This document shows, piece by piece, positions 1 through 19,023 of a DNA stretch of 64,000 nucleotides; the stretch's first letter is position 1; the number at the start of each line of letters is the position of its first letter. Source of the DNA: Portunus trituberculatus (Eukaryota > Arthropoda > Malacostraca > Decapoda > Portunidae). Below the pieces are notes generated by a model that was not told where the DNA came from, searched no databases, and was given only the letters and a program-made list of their open reading frames with translations. The position numbers and the translations under genes are program-made. Location: positions 27,252,419 to 27,316,418 of the forward strand of contig NC_059302.1 in the NCBI RefSeq assembly GCF_017591435.1, read 5' to 3'.

Positions 1-924
1 CTCAGCAACACCAACCGCTGACTCCTCGCCTTGAAGCAACAATGATGCAAGACACCTTGGCCATCACCGTTACAAATAGAAAGCCAAACAATTCCCTTAA
101 CCTTAGTGAAACACACCAAATATTCCCCGCAGAGTAAATTAAATGTTCACATTATCCGTAGATTTCATGAAACGTCCTCTGCACACTTGATGAAATATGA
201 GTAAGTGTGGGGAAATGGTTTGTAAGCTTCATGAAACATGTATGCATTATCCGTAGCCATGACAGAACATAATCTTTTAAGACTTATAAAAAAGGTTATT
301 GACAATCTTTGTAAAGCAGAATATGGCATGAGTATGGCAAGTATTATTTTCGATAAGATGTGGCAAACAATCACCAGAGACTTAGTGAAACGTTATGTAT
401 GATATCCATACAATAATAATAAAAAAAAAAAAAAAAAAAAAAAGCAATGCAAAAATATCAAAATGTGATAAAAAAAAGAAAAAAAAAACATCTGCAAACT
501 TAATAAACTACTGCAAATATTATCACTCAACACAACACAATGGAGTAAATGCTTTTCCAAAGACATGGTAGAATGCATGAACATTTGTAGATTTAAGTGA
601 AATGTGGCAAACCTTAAAAAATTTAATTAAATGTGTCCAATACGATGTGTATGGGAAATTTTGTGAAATTTTTAGCAATACAGAAACTTATATATGCCAG
701 TATGTCAGATTAAGACCTCAGGTAAGAAGTGCAATACATTTCCTTTTACATAATAAGTTCATGAAGCACAAATCCCAAAGTCATGAGTTGTATCATTACA
801 TATGTAAGTTACTATAATCTGTGTCATTATTTAATCATGGAAATACACAGAAGAATATTTACTCCCTTTCACTTGTATTACATGAATGAAAAATAATCTA
901 CATCAATGTGTGATTGTGATTTTG
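1..924. other. AT-rich intergenic stretch, no gene seen
   Basis: I see no convincing coding exon or known repeat here. There is a poly(A) run at about 420-444. The short open frames have no splice-site context and no recognisable protein. Confidence 0.5.
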
Positions 925-1211
925 TGTGTGTAATTCACCTCGGTCGCCTGATGGTCACCCAGCCAGTTTTCCCCATTATGGAGCGAGCTCAGAGCTCATA
1001 GACCAATCTTCAGGTAGGACTGAGACCACAACACACTCCACACACCGAGAAAGCGAGATCACAACCCCTCGAGTTACACCCCGTACCTATTTACTGCTAG
1101 GTGAACAGCGGCTACACATTTAAGAGGCTTGCCCATTTGCCTCGCCGCCTCAGGGATTCGAACCCGGACCCTCTCGAGTGTGAGTCGAGCGTGCTAACCA
1201 CTACACTACGC

Positions 1212-1212
<1 letters not shown>
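925..1212 (-). mobile_element. tRNA-derived SINE, copy 1
   Basis: On the minus strand the head (about 1206 down to 1150) has a tRNA-like A box (TAGTGTAGTGGTTAGCACGC) and B box (GGTTCGAATCC). The anticodon-like loop reads CTCACAC, so the anticodon would be CAC (valine-like). A body of about 220 bp follows, sharing the motif GAGCTCTGAGCTCG with the copies at 2383-2667, 19024-19305 and 46871-46977. It is too diverged and too long to be a functional tRNA gene. The (GT)n at 1213-1273 abuts its 5' end. Confidence 0.75.

Positions 1213-1273
<61 letters not shown>
1213..1273. repeat. (GT)n microsatellite
   Basis: Uninterrupted GT dinucleotide run directly beside the SINE head. Confidence 0.95.
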
Positions 1274-1276
<3 letters not shown>

Positions 1277-2270
1277 AAATTACTTTTATCTAAATTTCAG
1301 CTTATCAGTATATACATTTTAATGACTATTCTTTGTAATTTTCTTAAGAATAGGAACAAAATTTCCCTGTAATTCCTGTCAATAAATGTCCCAAGAATAA
1401 TCTACATCTCATTCTATACTAACCACACTCAGTCACACACATTCAATCCCTTCCCCCTTACCTATACAGCATCTACTCCTTTCATGTAACTCAAGCTTGT
1501 TTTCAGTTTTGTACTTTATTCATAACTTAAATTATCCAATAGGTTTGACTACTATCATCTAAAAGAACACCATTTTCTTTAGGATCACACTAGTACACAC
1601 CTTACTGCTATTTTTTTCCTTGATAAATGTCTCATAACTTAATAGAATTTAGTAGTGTAGATTTCCATGAATGACCTTGCCCTTATTCATCTTTATGTGA
1701 CTAGTAAGTTTCACGACATAATGTATTTAAATCACCATATAGTTACCAAAGTTATACTAGAACTTTACAAGCAAAACAAAATACCACATAAGAAAGCTAT
1801 TGTTATTCTGCTGCTATTTGTCTTCATGTCTCAACTTTCATCTCATAACACTATTCTGCTTTCACAAGGCAAGACACTCAACAGCACTAATCAGACCCTT
1901 ATACTGAGACACAGTGAGGGTAACAAGACAAGAGGAACAAACACCAGTCTTGTAATGGCCTTGACCAAAATGACATTGAGACACAGACAGACAAACAGTA
2001 TTATCTTGCAAAACTTACTGAATCAGACAGACAACACTATACACATCGTAAGAAGTCTGAAATGCTTATCATCACTGTAAATAAGGATGATTTAAAAGAA
2101 TATGAGAATCCCCATATCATAATGTGCAAAATAAGAAGATTGCAATGAGGGACCTTAGCAATGGAGTCCTCTATGCAGTTGCTGTGGAGGCTGCAGCAGA
2201 TTTGGTTTCATAATTTCTTACATAACAATTTTTTCACAGTAGAATAAAACTTTTAATATAATTAAGCTCC
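1274..2270. other. Non-coding stretch, no feature recognised
   Basis: It contains one 137-codon open frame (1667-2080), but its composition is Ser/Thr/Asn/Leu-rich with no family resemblance, so I do not call it a gene. Confidence 0.5.
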
Positions 2271-2309
2271 ATGGTGGTGATGGTGGTGGTGGTGGTGTGT
2301 GTGTGTGTG

Positions 2310-2382
<73 letters not shown>
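2271..2382. repeat. (TGG)n/(GT)n compound microsatellite
   Basis: A short ATGGTGGTGG run passes into a GT tract with one GCAT interruption. It ends exactly at the tail of the adjacent SINE. Confidence 0.9.
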
Positions 2383-2764
<382 letters not shown>

Positions 2765-3108
2765 CCTCAGAATGCCAAGACACGCCAAAACAAACATGCC
2801 TTATCTTCCTGCTAAATGTTGCCATTCGATTTGGAATGTTACCTTACTATAAAATAAACTTATAAACTCTTACCATAAACTCCTCTACAAACATTTTATA
2901 TTTTCATATTATTTTTCTTACTCTCTGAGAATCTAAACTAAAGCAGCATAAAAATAAATATCTTAATAAACCCCCTAAACTTTTTCTTATAGATGCAATT
3001 AACATCGTTCCTCCTGATATATACGGTACACAGTTGAATATATTGAAAAAAATAATGATAAAATAATGCTAAAGATATTGTAACAAAAAACCACCCCTGG
3101 TGACAAAA

Positions 3109-3139
3109 TGAATGAATAAATAAATAAATAAATAAATAA

Positions 3140-3230
<91 letters not shown>
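3109..3230. repeat. (AAAT)n followed by (TA)n
   Basis: About 35 bp of AAAT repeats grade into about 88 bp of TA repeats. Flanking bases 2763-3108 and 3231-4258 show no gene or recognised repeat. Confidence 0.95.
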
Positions 3231-3232
<2 letters not shown>

Positions 3233-4282
3233 TAATGAAAATATCAACCTGGTGATAATTACCAATCATGATCAATATTAGGTCCATTTTTATCCTCATT
3301 AATAGTTCCATTAAAGAGAAATCATATGACATAATGTATGTAGTAGTAGTACTTACTTTTCATGTACGTATATTTCTCAGTCATGTCCTGAGTATTTCTT
3401 TAGTCACTCAACCTTTAGGAACAAATCATTGAAACAATATCAAAAGATTAACTAATTAATAAAACAACATCTTGCAAAGTTACAACACTGACATCCCCAT
3501 CTCCTTCTTCTATACTAATGTAGTAGTACTGCACAAGTATCCTTATTAGGGCAACGCAGTACCTGCAGAAGCTTCCCAAACACCTGCTCCTTCTATCACT
3601 ACTAACACCAGTGATACTCTTACATGTCAACAACCTTCACTTACTGAGCTCTCTTCAAGGGACAATATTGGCTCTGGCTACCACTAACCTACTAACCTCT
3701 CTAGTGGTACTGCCAACACACCTACTCCATTCACCCAACACTAATGCCACACATCACATCTAAGCAGTGTTCCCTTAGTAAGTGATTTATCAAAAGGCAG
3801 CACTTACTCTATAAGCTTACTTCCATGAATCCCATGAGAGAAGTTTATCAGTAAATTACAGATAAGTGTTTCAGCCTCATATTCCAACAATATCCTTTTT
3901 TTATTATTCCCTTTATCATCAGAGCACAAATATTAACTTGCACTATCTCCCTAATTGCTATGGAAACCTTACTACCATTAATATCCTAATGACCTCCCTG
4001 GTTGGCATGAAAACCTTGCTACTACAGACATGCTAATGGCTTTCCTGGGTACTATGAAAATCTTATCTGCAAGGCACCAACTGACTGTCTGAAGACTTTA
4101 ACATTCTCACTTGCCTCATGTGACCACCAAGGAATGACAAGTGACTCACCCTCATCCTCATATCATACAACACTTTATGTCAATCAACATTTTCTCTGTA
4201 CCTCCCTCATAAGATCAACATGAGATAAGATAACCAAGACTTCTTTTTCTCTTTTTCTCTGTGTGTGTGTGTGTGTGTGTGT

Positions 4283-4893
4283 GTATTTACCTAATTGTAT
4301 TTACCTAATTGTAACATACGGGAAAAGAGCTATGCTCGTGTTGTCCCGTCTCCATATCTATTAATGTCCAGCTTTTTCTTAAAATCATGAATATTCCTTG
4401 CGTTGACCACTTCCACGTCTAAACTATTCCATGCTTCCACCCTTCTATGAGGAAGCTATATTTTTCACATCTCTCCTATAAGTGGCCATTTTAGTTTTTT
4501 CCCATGCCCTCTCGACATTCTTCCATTCCACATACACAGATCTTCCCTATCCATTTTTTCCATGCCAATCATCACTCTGTATATTGCTATCAGGTCTCCC
4601 CTTTCTTCTGTTTTCCAGGGTTGGAAGTTGCATTCTTTTCAGTCTGTCTTCATAAGTCAAATCTCTTAAGTCAGGCACCATTTTCGTTGCAGCCCTCTGT
4701 ACTTTCTCTAGTTTCCTTATGTGTTTCTTTAAGTTCGAGCCCACTGTATTGTTGCATATTCAAGCCTCGGTCTTATCATTGCAGTAATTATTTTCTTCAT
4801 CATTTCTTCATCTAGATATACGAACGCCACTCTTATGTTCCTCAATAAGTTCAATACTTCTCCAATTATTTTGTTTATATGTCTCTCTGGCGA

Positions 4894-4896
<3 letters not shown>
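4283..4896 (-). mobile_element. CR1/jockey-like LINE, 3' fragment
   Basis: The minus strand encodes the C-terminal tail typical of this LINE group: HIRKLEKVQRAATKMV (about 4720-4670), then a TYEDRLKRMQLPTLENRRKG block, with a frameshift after it. The 3' end is two copies of a TTAGGTAAATACAA-type motif (4285-4315) running into a (GT)n tract at 4259-4284. It is truncated at its 5' side next to the microsatellite cluster at 4897. It is the most diverged of the LINE copies here. Confidence 0.8.
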
Positions 4897-5250
<354 letters not shown>

Positions 5251-6630
5251 TCCAAAATATTGATTGAAAGAGTATTCACCATTCTTACCACTATTCATAT
5301 CTCCAAAGAACACGACTCAAATACCTATCAAATGAGGACAAAAATAAATAATGTCACTTCCAATAAATACACCAAAACTTATAAGAAGGTAAGGTTTAAT
5401 GTTGACAACCCAACCTTCAAAGGAAAAAAATAATATAATTTGCTAGGCATATCATGGCTTGACAAAAAATGAATAAACACAATTTTTTTATTATCTATCA
5501 GAACTAGCATATACATTGGTGCCATTTCTCAATGATCAACAATGTAAACTAACCAATAATTCCAGTGAGGAGTAAGAAAGCATACCCAAGCCTTAAAAAA
5601 TATATAACTTCCACAATTTAAATACTACAGCTGTATAGAAACAAATCATTAACTTCAGTTTCTTTATGATCTCTCCTCTTTTAAATACATCCAACTATTC
5701 ATTTACATATCTGTATGTAATCACTCTGTCATGGTGCACAGGTATGATGGAGGCTGGATCTAGATCAGCACATGTTTATACAGGAATCAGGAAAGCATAG
5801 TGTTATTCCAACCACTCTCAACAGCTTAACTTCTATGTATCCCACTATTCTTCTTTATTTTTCATTTCCCTATTGCGATCCAATTATCCTGAATTACCTT
5901 GTCCTCGAGGGTTAAGTCAGTACCAGCTCAAACAATGCTACAGGTGTCAGTTACTCCAGTATTCTAGCTTATAATCACCACACAATTCATTCACCTATCC
6001 AGATCTGTCATGCTGCACTGGTGTAATGATGTCATGTCTGTAGCAGCTCACACAAAGCCACAGGAGTCAGGAAGGCACACCAGCTGACTGGTGAGCATTG
6101 TGTTACTTAAGCCTTCCCTCCCTATTATCCTACCAGGTCATGGGGTACACTATGTAAGAAATTAAAGGTGAAGAGGTAAACACTACTCCAGGAATCCTCA
6201 CGACCACAAATAACTGGACCGGTGCTACGTGGCAGCTACATAGTTCGTGAATAATAGGGAAAGACTACTAAGACCATTTAAAACATATGATTAACGAATA
6301 ACATTATTGTCAGTCACTTAATCGTTTCAATTCATGTCACACCAGTTAATAACAAGGATATTGGTGATGTGTGTGAAAGAAAGGCTGTTGACCTCATAAG
6401 CATTTAATTTATATCACTGAACTGAATAAGCACAATAAAACTAACCAATACACTGACATTTATTTGGAAAATGACGCAGAATGACGCCCCACAAACCTGT
6501 TCCCTCATATTACTCCTGTTATCTTTATCTTTATAGCCTGTCACGCCGCAAAACTACACCCTACCCGTAGAATGTTCCCTATTCCACAAACACACACTAC
6601 TCTCCTAGTGGCTTTCATTGAGAATTAACC
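5251..6630. other. Intergenic, with an imperfect direct duplication
   Basis: No gene seen. Segments around 5690-5840 and 5985-6135 resemble each other (CTGTCATGGTGCAC versus CTGTCATGCTGCAC, then related GGAATCAGGAAAGCA and GGAGTCAGGAAGGCA blocks), suggesting an old duplication of roughly 150 bp. Confidence 0.4.
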
Positions 6631-6671
6631 CGAAATATGGTAAAGAACAGCCAGGTACTCACTGTTGGTCT

Positions 6672-6722
6672 CGGTGACCTTGGCAGCTGTCCTCGTCTGC
6701 TACTAGTCTTTTTCGTCTCCAC
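6672..6722 (-). other. Possible non-coding first exon of a minus-strand gene
   Basis: On the minus strand a GC-richer segment ends in CCAACA followed by gtgagtacc, a near-consensus splice donor at about 6663-6671. The segment has no ATG-led frame. With the Hakai start 500 bp away on the other strand it could be the 5' UTR exon of a divergent gene leaving the window to the left. No coding exon for such a gene is seen in 1-6600, so this stays weak. Confidence 0.3.
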
Positions 6723-6729
6723 TTCATAT

Positions 6730-7212
6730 ATTCGGTCTTTCCTCGTATGTTGTTGAGGAAAGCTGCAAATATTTAATGTCTATTATTAGGATTTATTTCA
6801 ATTGGTTTTTAGTTGTGTGTATGAAAAAAAAAATTTCAGTACATATTTTTCTGCTGATACCAACATACTCATAATCACTTCTAAATTTCGACTCCTTCCG
6901 ATGACTTAGGATAAAAATAAAATTTAATTGTTCAATTCTCCATCAAGTACTCCCAATTCTTTTAGAAATTCGATTTAACGCTGGACGTTATCTGCTGCAG
7001 GGAAACAATCATTATATCCAGATTATGTTTCAGATTTTTTGCAAATGCATTAGTCTCAAAATTTTTTTTAATTATAGCTGTATTAGAAGTTAGATGCTAA
7101 TAAAGTCTGCTGGTTAATAATTCTATGTCATGTTAAGGCAGGCAACCCAAGATCCGCCTGCCGTCATCCAGAGCGTCACCTCGCAGTAAACAAATTGATC
7201 GGCGTGGTCGTC
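6730..7212 (+). promoter_or_regulatory. Likely Hakai promoter/5' UTR region
   Basis: This is the sequence upstream of the Hakai start codon. It includes a GC-richer block at about 7140-7212 just before the ATG. No TATA box in a convincing position was found, so promoter function is inferred from position only. Confidence 0.35.
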
Positions 7213-12366
<5,154 letters not shown>

Positions 12367-12788
12367 GAAAAATCTGACAGGACAGTTATTATTTTCTGGA
12401 ATACTTGAGTTTTTGAGTTATAGGGAAGATCTTTTATGTTTTGTTTCCTGTCGTGTCAGTAGAATTCTCTTATGCATATCTTTTAAAGTTTTGAAACTGC
12501 TTATGAAGTATGCAGTGGAGTTGTTTTTTCATATATTGTTTTTATACTGAAATGGATTTCAAAACTGTTGCTATAATTTTTCATGGCTTCACCATTCATA
12601 CTCAGCCCATATCCTGATGCCATACTCTATGTACAAAGAAGTCTGTATGTGTATATATTTCCAGGCTCACTTTTACATTCATATTAAAACTATACTTTGT
12701 TATCAGCAATCATTTTCATTCACATCACAGGATATCACATATAAAAACTCCTTTAAAAGTTTTTATAGAACTTACATAATAGTAAATA
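12367..12788 (+). other. Hakai 3' UTR (start)
   Basis: AT-rich sequence after the TGA at 12364-12366. The 3' end is not fixed: AATAAA hexamers occur at 13611-13616 (beyond a transposon insertion) and 14327-14332. Confidence 0.5.
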
Positions 12789-13527
12789 CAGTAAACTTTC
12801 TCTAATCTAAACTAATTAGGGAGAGATCAGGGTCAAATTAGTTGAGTGTCTGAATCATCTATTGGTTGTCTCAAGGCCCTTGTGTCTTGACTGCTGTGGT
12901 AAGGGAGTGAGAGAGGAAAGGAAGTGGGTCAGGGGCACCATTATGTCCCAGCAGGGAAGACATGACAATAAAAATACTTACTACCTTCTCTTTCATGTAT
13001 CACTTTTACATGTACTATGTAGAATTTTAATGCATGCAATTCAAAAATAGATTATGTATGTGGAAGAATATGTTTTATTCTCTTCATATTTGCAGAAAAT
13101 ATTATTAATCAAAAGATGTGTAAACCACAAAAACTTACTATGCTGATATACATTATTAACAACTTGTCTTTTTTTTATTGTATATGTTATGAAAATTGTG
13201 CAAGAATTGTAGATTGGTTAATATAATGATGTAAACTAAACCTTCATATCTTTTGAACTGGTAAAGGAAATATAAGCATTTCCTGAAGGAAACAAAGAGG
13301 ATAATGTAATCCATTGCTAGTGCCTCAGTCAAGTACACTTTTAATCAAAATGCACCAAATGGGAGAAATAGAGCCTATTTTCTTAACTTAATTAAATATA
13401 TTATAACAAGGTCCAAACAATTTCAACTTTAGATTGTCAAGGTGGGAAATTTGAATTAGGCCTGAAGCAAGTTCAATTATTATCCGATGTCCGAATTATA
13501 CAGGTGCAACTTGTAGAGAGTTTACTG
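12789..13527. mobile_element. Tigger/pogo-like non-autonomous element
   Basis: Termini CAGTAAACTTTCTC at the left and GAGAGTTTACTG at the right are inverted and flanked by TA on both sides (12787-12788, 13528-13529). There is no transposase frame. Subterminal sequences also look related (GGTCAAATTAG; TCCGAATTATACAGG). The termini resemble those of the element at 39375-40142. Confidence 0.6.
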
Positions 13528-15546
13528 TATTGCTATAAAAATCTGTATATTTGTCAAAATGAATCACTAACTTTGTGACATCATGAATGGACTCAAGATT
13601 TAAAATCACTAATAAATACTTTCTTTTTCTATTTATTAGCAGATCACTGCCAACTTCTAATGAATTACCAATAGAGCATTTTTTTTTTTTTTTTTTTTTT
13701 TAATATAACCTATTAGGTTAGAGTTTATATTCTGAGTAGTAATGTACAAAACGTGCCTGAACAATATTTTCAGTAAGGTAGTAATCCCCGCATAGTATAA
13801 TTTGCCACTGCTTTAATTTGGCATGAGTTTGTTGCTCTTTTTCCAGGCAATTTTTATACATTATTTGGTGTTGGTTTTATATATTTTATGGTAAGATTAG
13901 TTTCTAACCACTACGTTTTACTTGGCAATATGTATTTGCATTTCATTGGCTTGTTAGATTTACTTTCTTTAGATCATGTAACAAGCTATATTTATTGAAG
14001 CTTTTGAAATTAAATATAGGTTCTTCTTATACGACAGTATTTTTTATGACTATTCCCTTACTCTGCATGAGGACTGACAGAGAAAGGAAGACAGTGTGAA
14101 ATGCCAGCAATAGAACTAAAGTAATTTCATACATGTACTCACCATTTGACTACTTTTGCATCACACAAGAGATTCCTGTGATATGTCCATATGAAAATAA
14201 ACAATCTTGGCATCATACGAGTCCACTGGTGGGCAACAGCTTCCCTTGTAACCTTCTCTACTCTACTGTTAGCTACCCTTCCATCTCAGGTTATCCCAGC
14301 CATTCACATCTATCTATTTCTATCTGAATAAAGCTTGTCAGTACTTAATACCAAAAAATGGATTGCCTCTGCAATTAAGGATTTTCATAGAAATTCTCAA
14401 TTAGCAATTTCATGGTCCTATCTCCTTTCTGCATTATCTCATAAAACTTGTGAAGCATATGGAGTGGAGAAGGTTCCATATAGCTCACCATCATGTACAT
14501 AATAGTATATATATCATATATATCATCTTTCAATCTTTCTATCCAAGACTCATACTTTTTGCACAGCACCACACATGGAAATACGAGTACTACTTTACAA
14601 ACACGGACCTCAGAAAGATTTCTTTTATATGATGCTCAAGTAACATAGTAAACTAGTTCATTATCAAATGATCACAAGGCCACCATCCAGTTACTTGAAC
14701 CATCCTCAAATAACATTCAAGTTGTACCAAAATTCACATTACTTCCTACAATATTTAAAATCATATGTGGAATATTTCACTTCAAGGGATTCATCCTAGT
14801 AAGGGAATCATTACAAAGCATCCTTCTGTAAACACTAAACCAGATTCATAAACTTTGGAAATTAGGGCCACAAAGGGATACAGAAATAGAGGATTCATCA
14901 CAAGAGATGTCCTGTACAAATATCAACTTCAGACATTAACTCCACTCACTTTACAGATATATAGTGTAAGGCTCTTTCAACCCATACCATTTCACCAATG
15001 ATATTCCTAGGACTTTAAGTAGGTCTCTTCAATGTCAACAAAAAGAACAGCCTTGAGCTTCTTCCATTCACCACACTATCACTTTAGCTGTCTCCTAAAC
15101 GAGCTAAATTGAAGTAAATTCCATTACATTTTCAAAGGATGTCCCACTTTGGCCAAAAGTGTAGATATCCCACCTCTCTTTTTACAATATAGTGTAAGTA
15201 TTGCAAACTCAAACACTGGTATTCAGTATTCTTGAATTCTATCGCTAATTCCACCATAATGTATTCAATTTTGTGGTTTTGACCAGTTATGTCTGTAACT
15301 ATGTGGCAGTAACATTAAATGAGCTTATCACATTGATTTTAAACACATTCAGTCAGGTTTTCCCAACATGCATCCTCACTATTTTCTTAACTGGTCCTGT
15401 CTTAAAGTCATTATCTTAACACCAAAAACCAGGAACATGCAACAACTTACACACCCTTACCTGCATGAAGGAAGTACATTTCCTCTCTGTCCCATGTCTA
15501 TAAGACTTACATGCATAAAGCATATGCTATAAAAAAAACATTAAAC
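13528..15546. other. Region between Hakai and RpLP2, no gene seen
   Basis: AT-rich, with a poly(T) run at 13680-13702. The short open frames lack splice context and family resemblance. Confidence 0.5.
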
Positions 15547-15630
15547 TTTATTCTGCCACAGAGGGCATCTAATATATACTCTGTAGGCTTGTTATATGAG
15601 AAACAATAAGTAATAAAATCACACTTTATT
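15547..15630 (-). terminator. RpLP2 candidate poly(A) signals
   Basis: Two AATAAA hexamers on the minus strand: 15630-15625, only 14 nt after the stop codon, and 15552-15547, about 92 nt after it. The second is at a more usual distance for a short ribosomal-protein 3' UTR. Confidence 0.5.
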
Positions 15631-15643
15631 GTTAAAGGTGAGT

Positions 15644-16484
15644 TTAATCAAAGAGACCAAAGCCCATGTCATCATCTGACTCTTCCTCTGGCTCCTCCTG
15701 CTTCACTTCCTTGGCCTCCTCCTTGGCTGGGGCAGCAGCAGCACCACCAGCAGCTGGGGCAGCACCACCTCCAGCAGGCATGGTCCCTAGCTTCTCCATG
15801 CCTGAAGCAACAAAAGTGGAACATAAGTAAATTGGATTCAAAGCTATAAATTGACAATATCAAGACAAATTAAAGAATTGTTTAATATAATAATAATAAC
15901 AATAAAACATACAATGGTACCTCGCCATAACAGACTTTGTAGTAACAGATTTTGCTGAATAATGGACTGGTCAGATACTGGCCAAATATTTTTCGACTAC
16001 AATGACAGGTTGGGCTTCCTCACTCGGGACAACGGTTTCCTAGCGGGTGGGCTTTAAGATAGGAGGTACCACAAAAAGTATCCCCTTTAGCCCATAAATT
16101 CCCGTGAAAAGCCCACATGGTATAAGAGAGAGAAAAAAAAAAAGGGGAAAATGGGAGCGGGTTAAAGGTCTCACGGACAAATCTCTTTATATAGCAGGCA
16201 ATTTGCAGTAATGGACAGCCCTCACCCCCATTGTTTGTCATGATGAAGTACCACAGAAACAATAATAACAAAAACAATAACAATAATAATAATAATAATA
16301 TAGTAAATAGCTCACCTTCCTTGATGAGTTCCTCTAGGTCCTTGCCCTCCAGCTCAGACACAACCTTCTTGGCCTGTTCAGCATCACAGTCCACTCCAAC
16401 AGAACCAAGAAGATTCTCCAGATCCTTGGCAGAGGGACTTTTCCCACTCAGGGCAAAGAGGCAGTAAGCAGCCACGTAACGCAT
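15644..16484 (-). CDS. RpLP2: Large-subunit acidic ribosomal protein P2, two coding exons
   Basis: Exon A 16484-16316 and exon B 15801-15644, joined in phase 1 across a 514-bp intron (donor gtgag, acceptor cttcag); 108 aa. The protein starts MRYVAAYCLFAL and has the P2 N-terminal helical dimerisation domain (SAKDLENLLGSVGVDCDAEQ, then LEGKDLEELIKEG). An Ala/Gly/Pro hinge follows (about residues 66-83), then an acidic tail ending ESDDDMGFGLFD, the signature shared by P0/P1/P2. Family knowledge: P1/P2 dimers bind P0 to form the ribosomal stalk that recruits translation GTPases. MRYVA and GVDCDAEQ point to P2, not P1. A 5' UTR exon boundary (acceptor ttacag, exon starting 16493) lies just upstream, so a non-coding first exon must lie further to the right. 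Confidence 0.95.
15912..16257. mobile_element. Short TIR element inside the RpLP2 intron
   Basis: Left end CAATGGTACCTCGCCATAAC and the reverse complement of the right end, CTGTGGTACTTCATCATGAC, are similar imperfect inverted repeats. TA precedes the left end. No coding capacity. The left end matches the CAGTGGTACCTTGG terminus seen at 36646. Confidence 0.5.
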
Positions 16485-16497
16485 ACTGGAGTACTGT

Positions 16498-18990
16498 AAG
16501 GCACACACCATCCATCAAGATAAAAGATCAAAAGATGAAGAAGGAATGTTACTGCAGCACCAAATTGCATTATCAAACTCAAAAAACCTTGTACAATATA
16601 TAACAGGGCAAACTTTAGTGCATGACAGCAGAACTAAAAACAACTTATGGCTTAAACTAAAGGTGGCTAATGTGTTTTAGACTTTGAACCGAAAATGACA
16701 AAAAGGATTGAAGGATAAAAATTCTTTAAAATATATTTCATGACCTTGATAGAAACACCTAAAATTTACAACTAAAAGTAAAAGTGGTAATTCCATTTAA
16801 GTGCACCTGTCTAACATTTTTATGTTGATTTTCATGTGCTTTGATAATAACCATTTCTGCCTCAAATCTTTTCTTATAACTACCACCACACACACAAGCC
16901 AATGATTTGCAATGAATATGCAGAAATTCATAAAAACACTAAAATCTTCCATAAAATGTAGTTTTGTTCTCAGATGTGATGCTAGTAGCAAGAATAAAGT
17001 CAAGGAGATGGCCACTATCACAACAAGAACAGCATGGCTGTGCGGCTTGATGAATAATGATGATGATGATGATGTAACTATTAACTTAAAGGAGAGGAAG
17101 CTAAGGTCATCTCTATATTTTCCAAAATAAATATTTTGAGAAAGAACAATTTGCAGCAGTAAAGGTATAAATCTTTGTGTTACATATGACCCAAGACACC
17201 AGAGATGACACACGCGACACATGAGGCGCAAAGTTGCGTGGCTTAAAATCATCTCAGTGTAAGAGTGTTGACACAGGATGTGAAACTTTGGGACAGATGC
17301 CACCCACACTGTGCACACTGATTCCAAGATTGCCAGGCAGACGATTTATCTGGCCATTGCATCGATAACTCATACCTCTTTGAACTCCTGCCTTTGTGCT
17401 TTCATTTCCAGAGGTATACCTTTCTTTGACTGCACTGACCTGGCTCCTCAACTCTCCCTCACTCACTCACTGTCCTTCACCATAAACTAAGGGATTTTCT
17501 ATAGTTGGTGCCTTGCTTCTTAATATCTTTTACACTGGATGATAGAACTTCAAAGAACTGAGCTAGAGTCCATCTGAAATACTATCCAAATTTCCCTCAT
17601 CCATTTCTAGCTCTTAAATACAATGATGATATTCACCACATTCCGGTTGTTTCATATTGCTTGATATACCCAATTCCTTTTCCTCTTATTATTCAAGGCT
17701 AAAGATAACATTAATAACTCCTCTTCCTCCACCTCCTTCTCCTCCTCCTCTACGTCAAGAACTATCAAGTCAACCAGTCTTCAACATAGCGAATGTCTCG
17801 CTTACCCATAACAACCAAAATCAGCCCGACTTGTATGTTGTGTGGCCTTTAGTCAGGGGACAGGAGATAGCTGCATCTATGAATAACACCATAAAACTGA
17901 TTGAAGCATTTTGTGGCTTATACTCTAACTGAAAGAAACAATAACATCTTGCAACCAAAACCAGAATAAAAGATATTTTACAGAGAAGAAAAGAGAGGGA
18001 AAAAAAAAAAGAAAAAGAAGAAAAGGGAAGGCAGCTATACTACAGACTACCTCGACATGCACAAAGATTTTATAACTGTGATTTCATGATTCTAGAGTTC
18101 TACAACTGCTACACTGGAAGTGCAAGAGATTTGTTCGACTTGTGTATACATCACAGGTGGATTTTAAAACTCAAATAATAAGAGTAATACTTGATACCAG
18201 ACACTTTTGTGATTTCCTTGAAGGGGCACAACACCCTGCTAGGAGGGGCGGCTGTGGCAAGCATTGCAGTATTATTGGTGAGCAGCACTGCCAATGATTT
18301 GTTATACTTTATACATGTTAAAATAAGGTTGAGATAAATTACATCAGGGTTTGGTTAGTAATCCTTGTAGGGGATCCAGGAGAGCACAGTCCCTGGCTTT
18401 GGTTAAGGAGGGTTCACATGTATCAATATGCGACTGAAATTGCAAGTCGCTAGAATTATTGACTGCACCCTTCTAATCAGAACACATTCACATATAGCAA
18501 CTGGGAAGTATCGGCTGGTTAGCGGGAAGTGAATGTGAACAAACAGCTATCCAACAAAATGTCTTCCTCTGGTGACGATGATGATTAAGATCAAATTAAA
18601 TGTTCACAAGTATTCAATCCTCACCTCCAACACCACCCTGCATAGAGGGAAGTAGACATCGGAGAGTGGCAGCTCTCTCATCGAACGCCTATTTGCGTAA
18701 GCTTTTTTGCTGTAGAATTCACTTTTAGGGTCCCAGATGTGCTCTTTTGCCCTCACCAACTCCAAAATCTTCTCTACATCAATCCCACATTTTCAAACCT
18801 TTCTCCAGATATTATTTTACTTTAACACCAACAGCAACATGGCTTTTGTTACCCTTCTCATCTTACAGAGCTTTTCATTCTGAGTAATTTGAACCCATAC
18901 ATACCTGTCGCAAATTGTTTATAATGTTGATAAAAATGTTCTAAAATTTACCTCTTCTTGGGGAGAGCAAGTAATATTCCCCGCGTGCGA
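16498..18990. other. RpLP2 upstream/intron 1 region, no other gene seen
   Basis: Probably the 5' intron of RpLP2 (inference). No exon-like segment recognised. The 176-codon minus frame at 16797-17327 has no family resemblance. Confidence 0.4.
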
Positions 18991-19023
18991 TTGACTGCTG
19001 GGCACTGAAGAATGCCGTTACAT

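Noticed and set aside
1667..2080. 137-codon open frame
   Set aside because: No domain, no splice context, and a composition typical of AT-rich non-coding DNA.
16797..17327. 176-codon minus-strand frame near RpLP2
   Set aside because: Hydrophobic, unstructured composition and no recognisable family; probably a chance frame in the RpLP2 5' intron.
18400..18560. Possible hAT-like MITE (GGTTCACATGTA near 18411 and GTGAATGTGAAC near 18530)
   Set aside because: The inverted similarity is short and no 8-bp target duplication could be seen.
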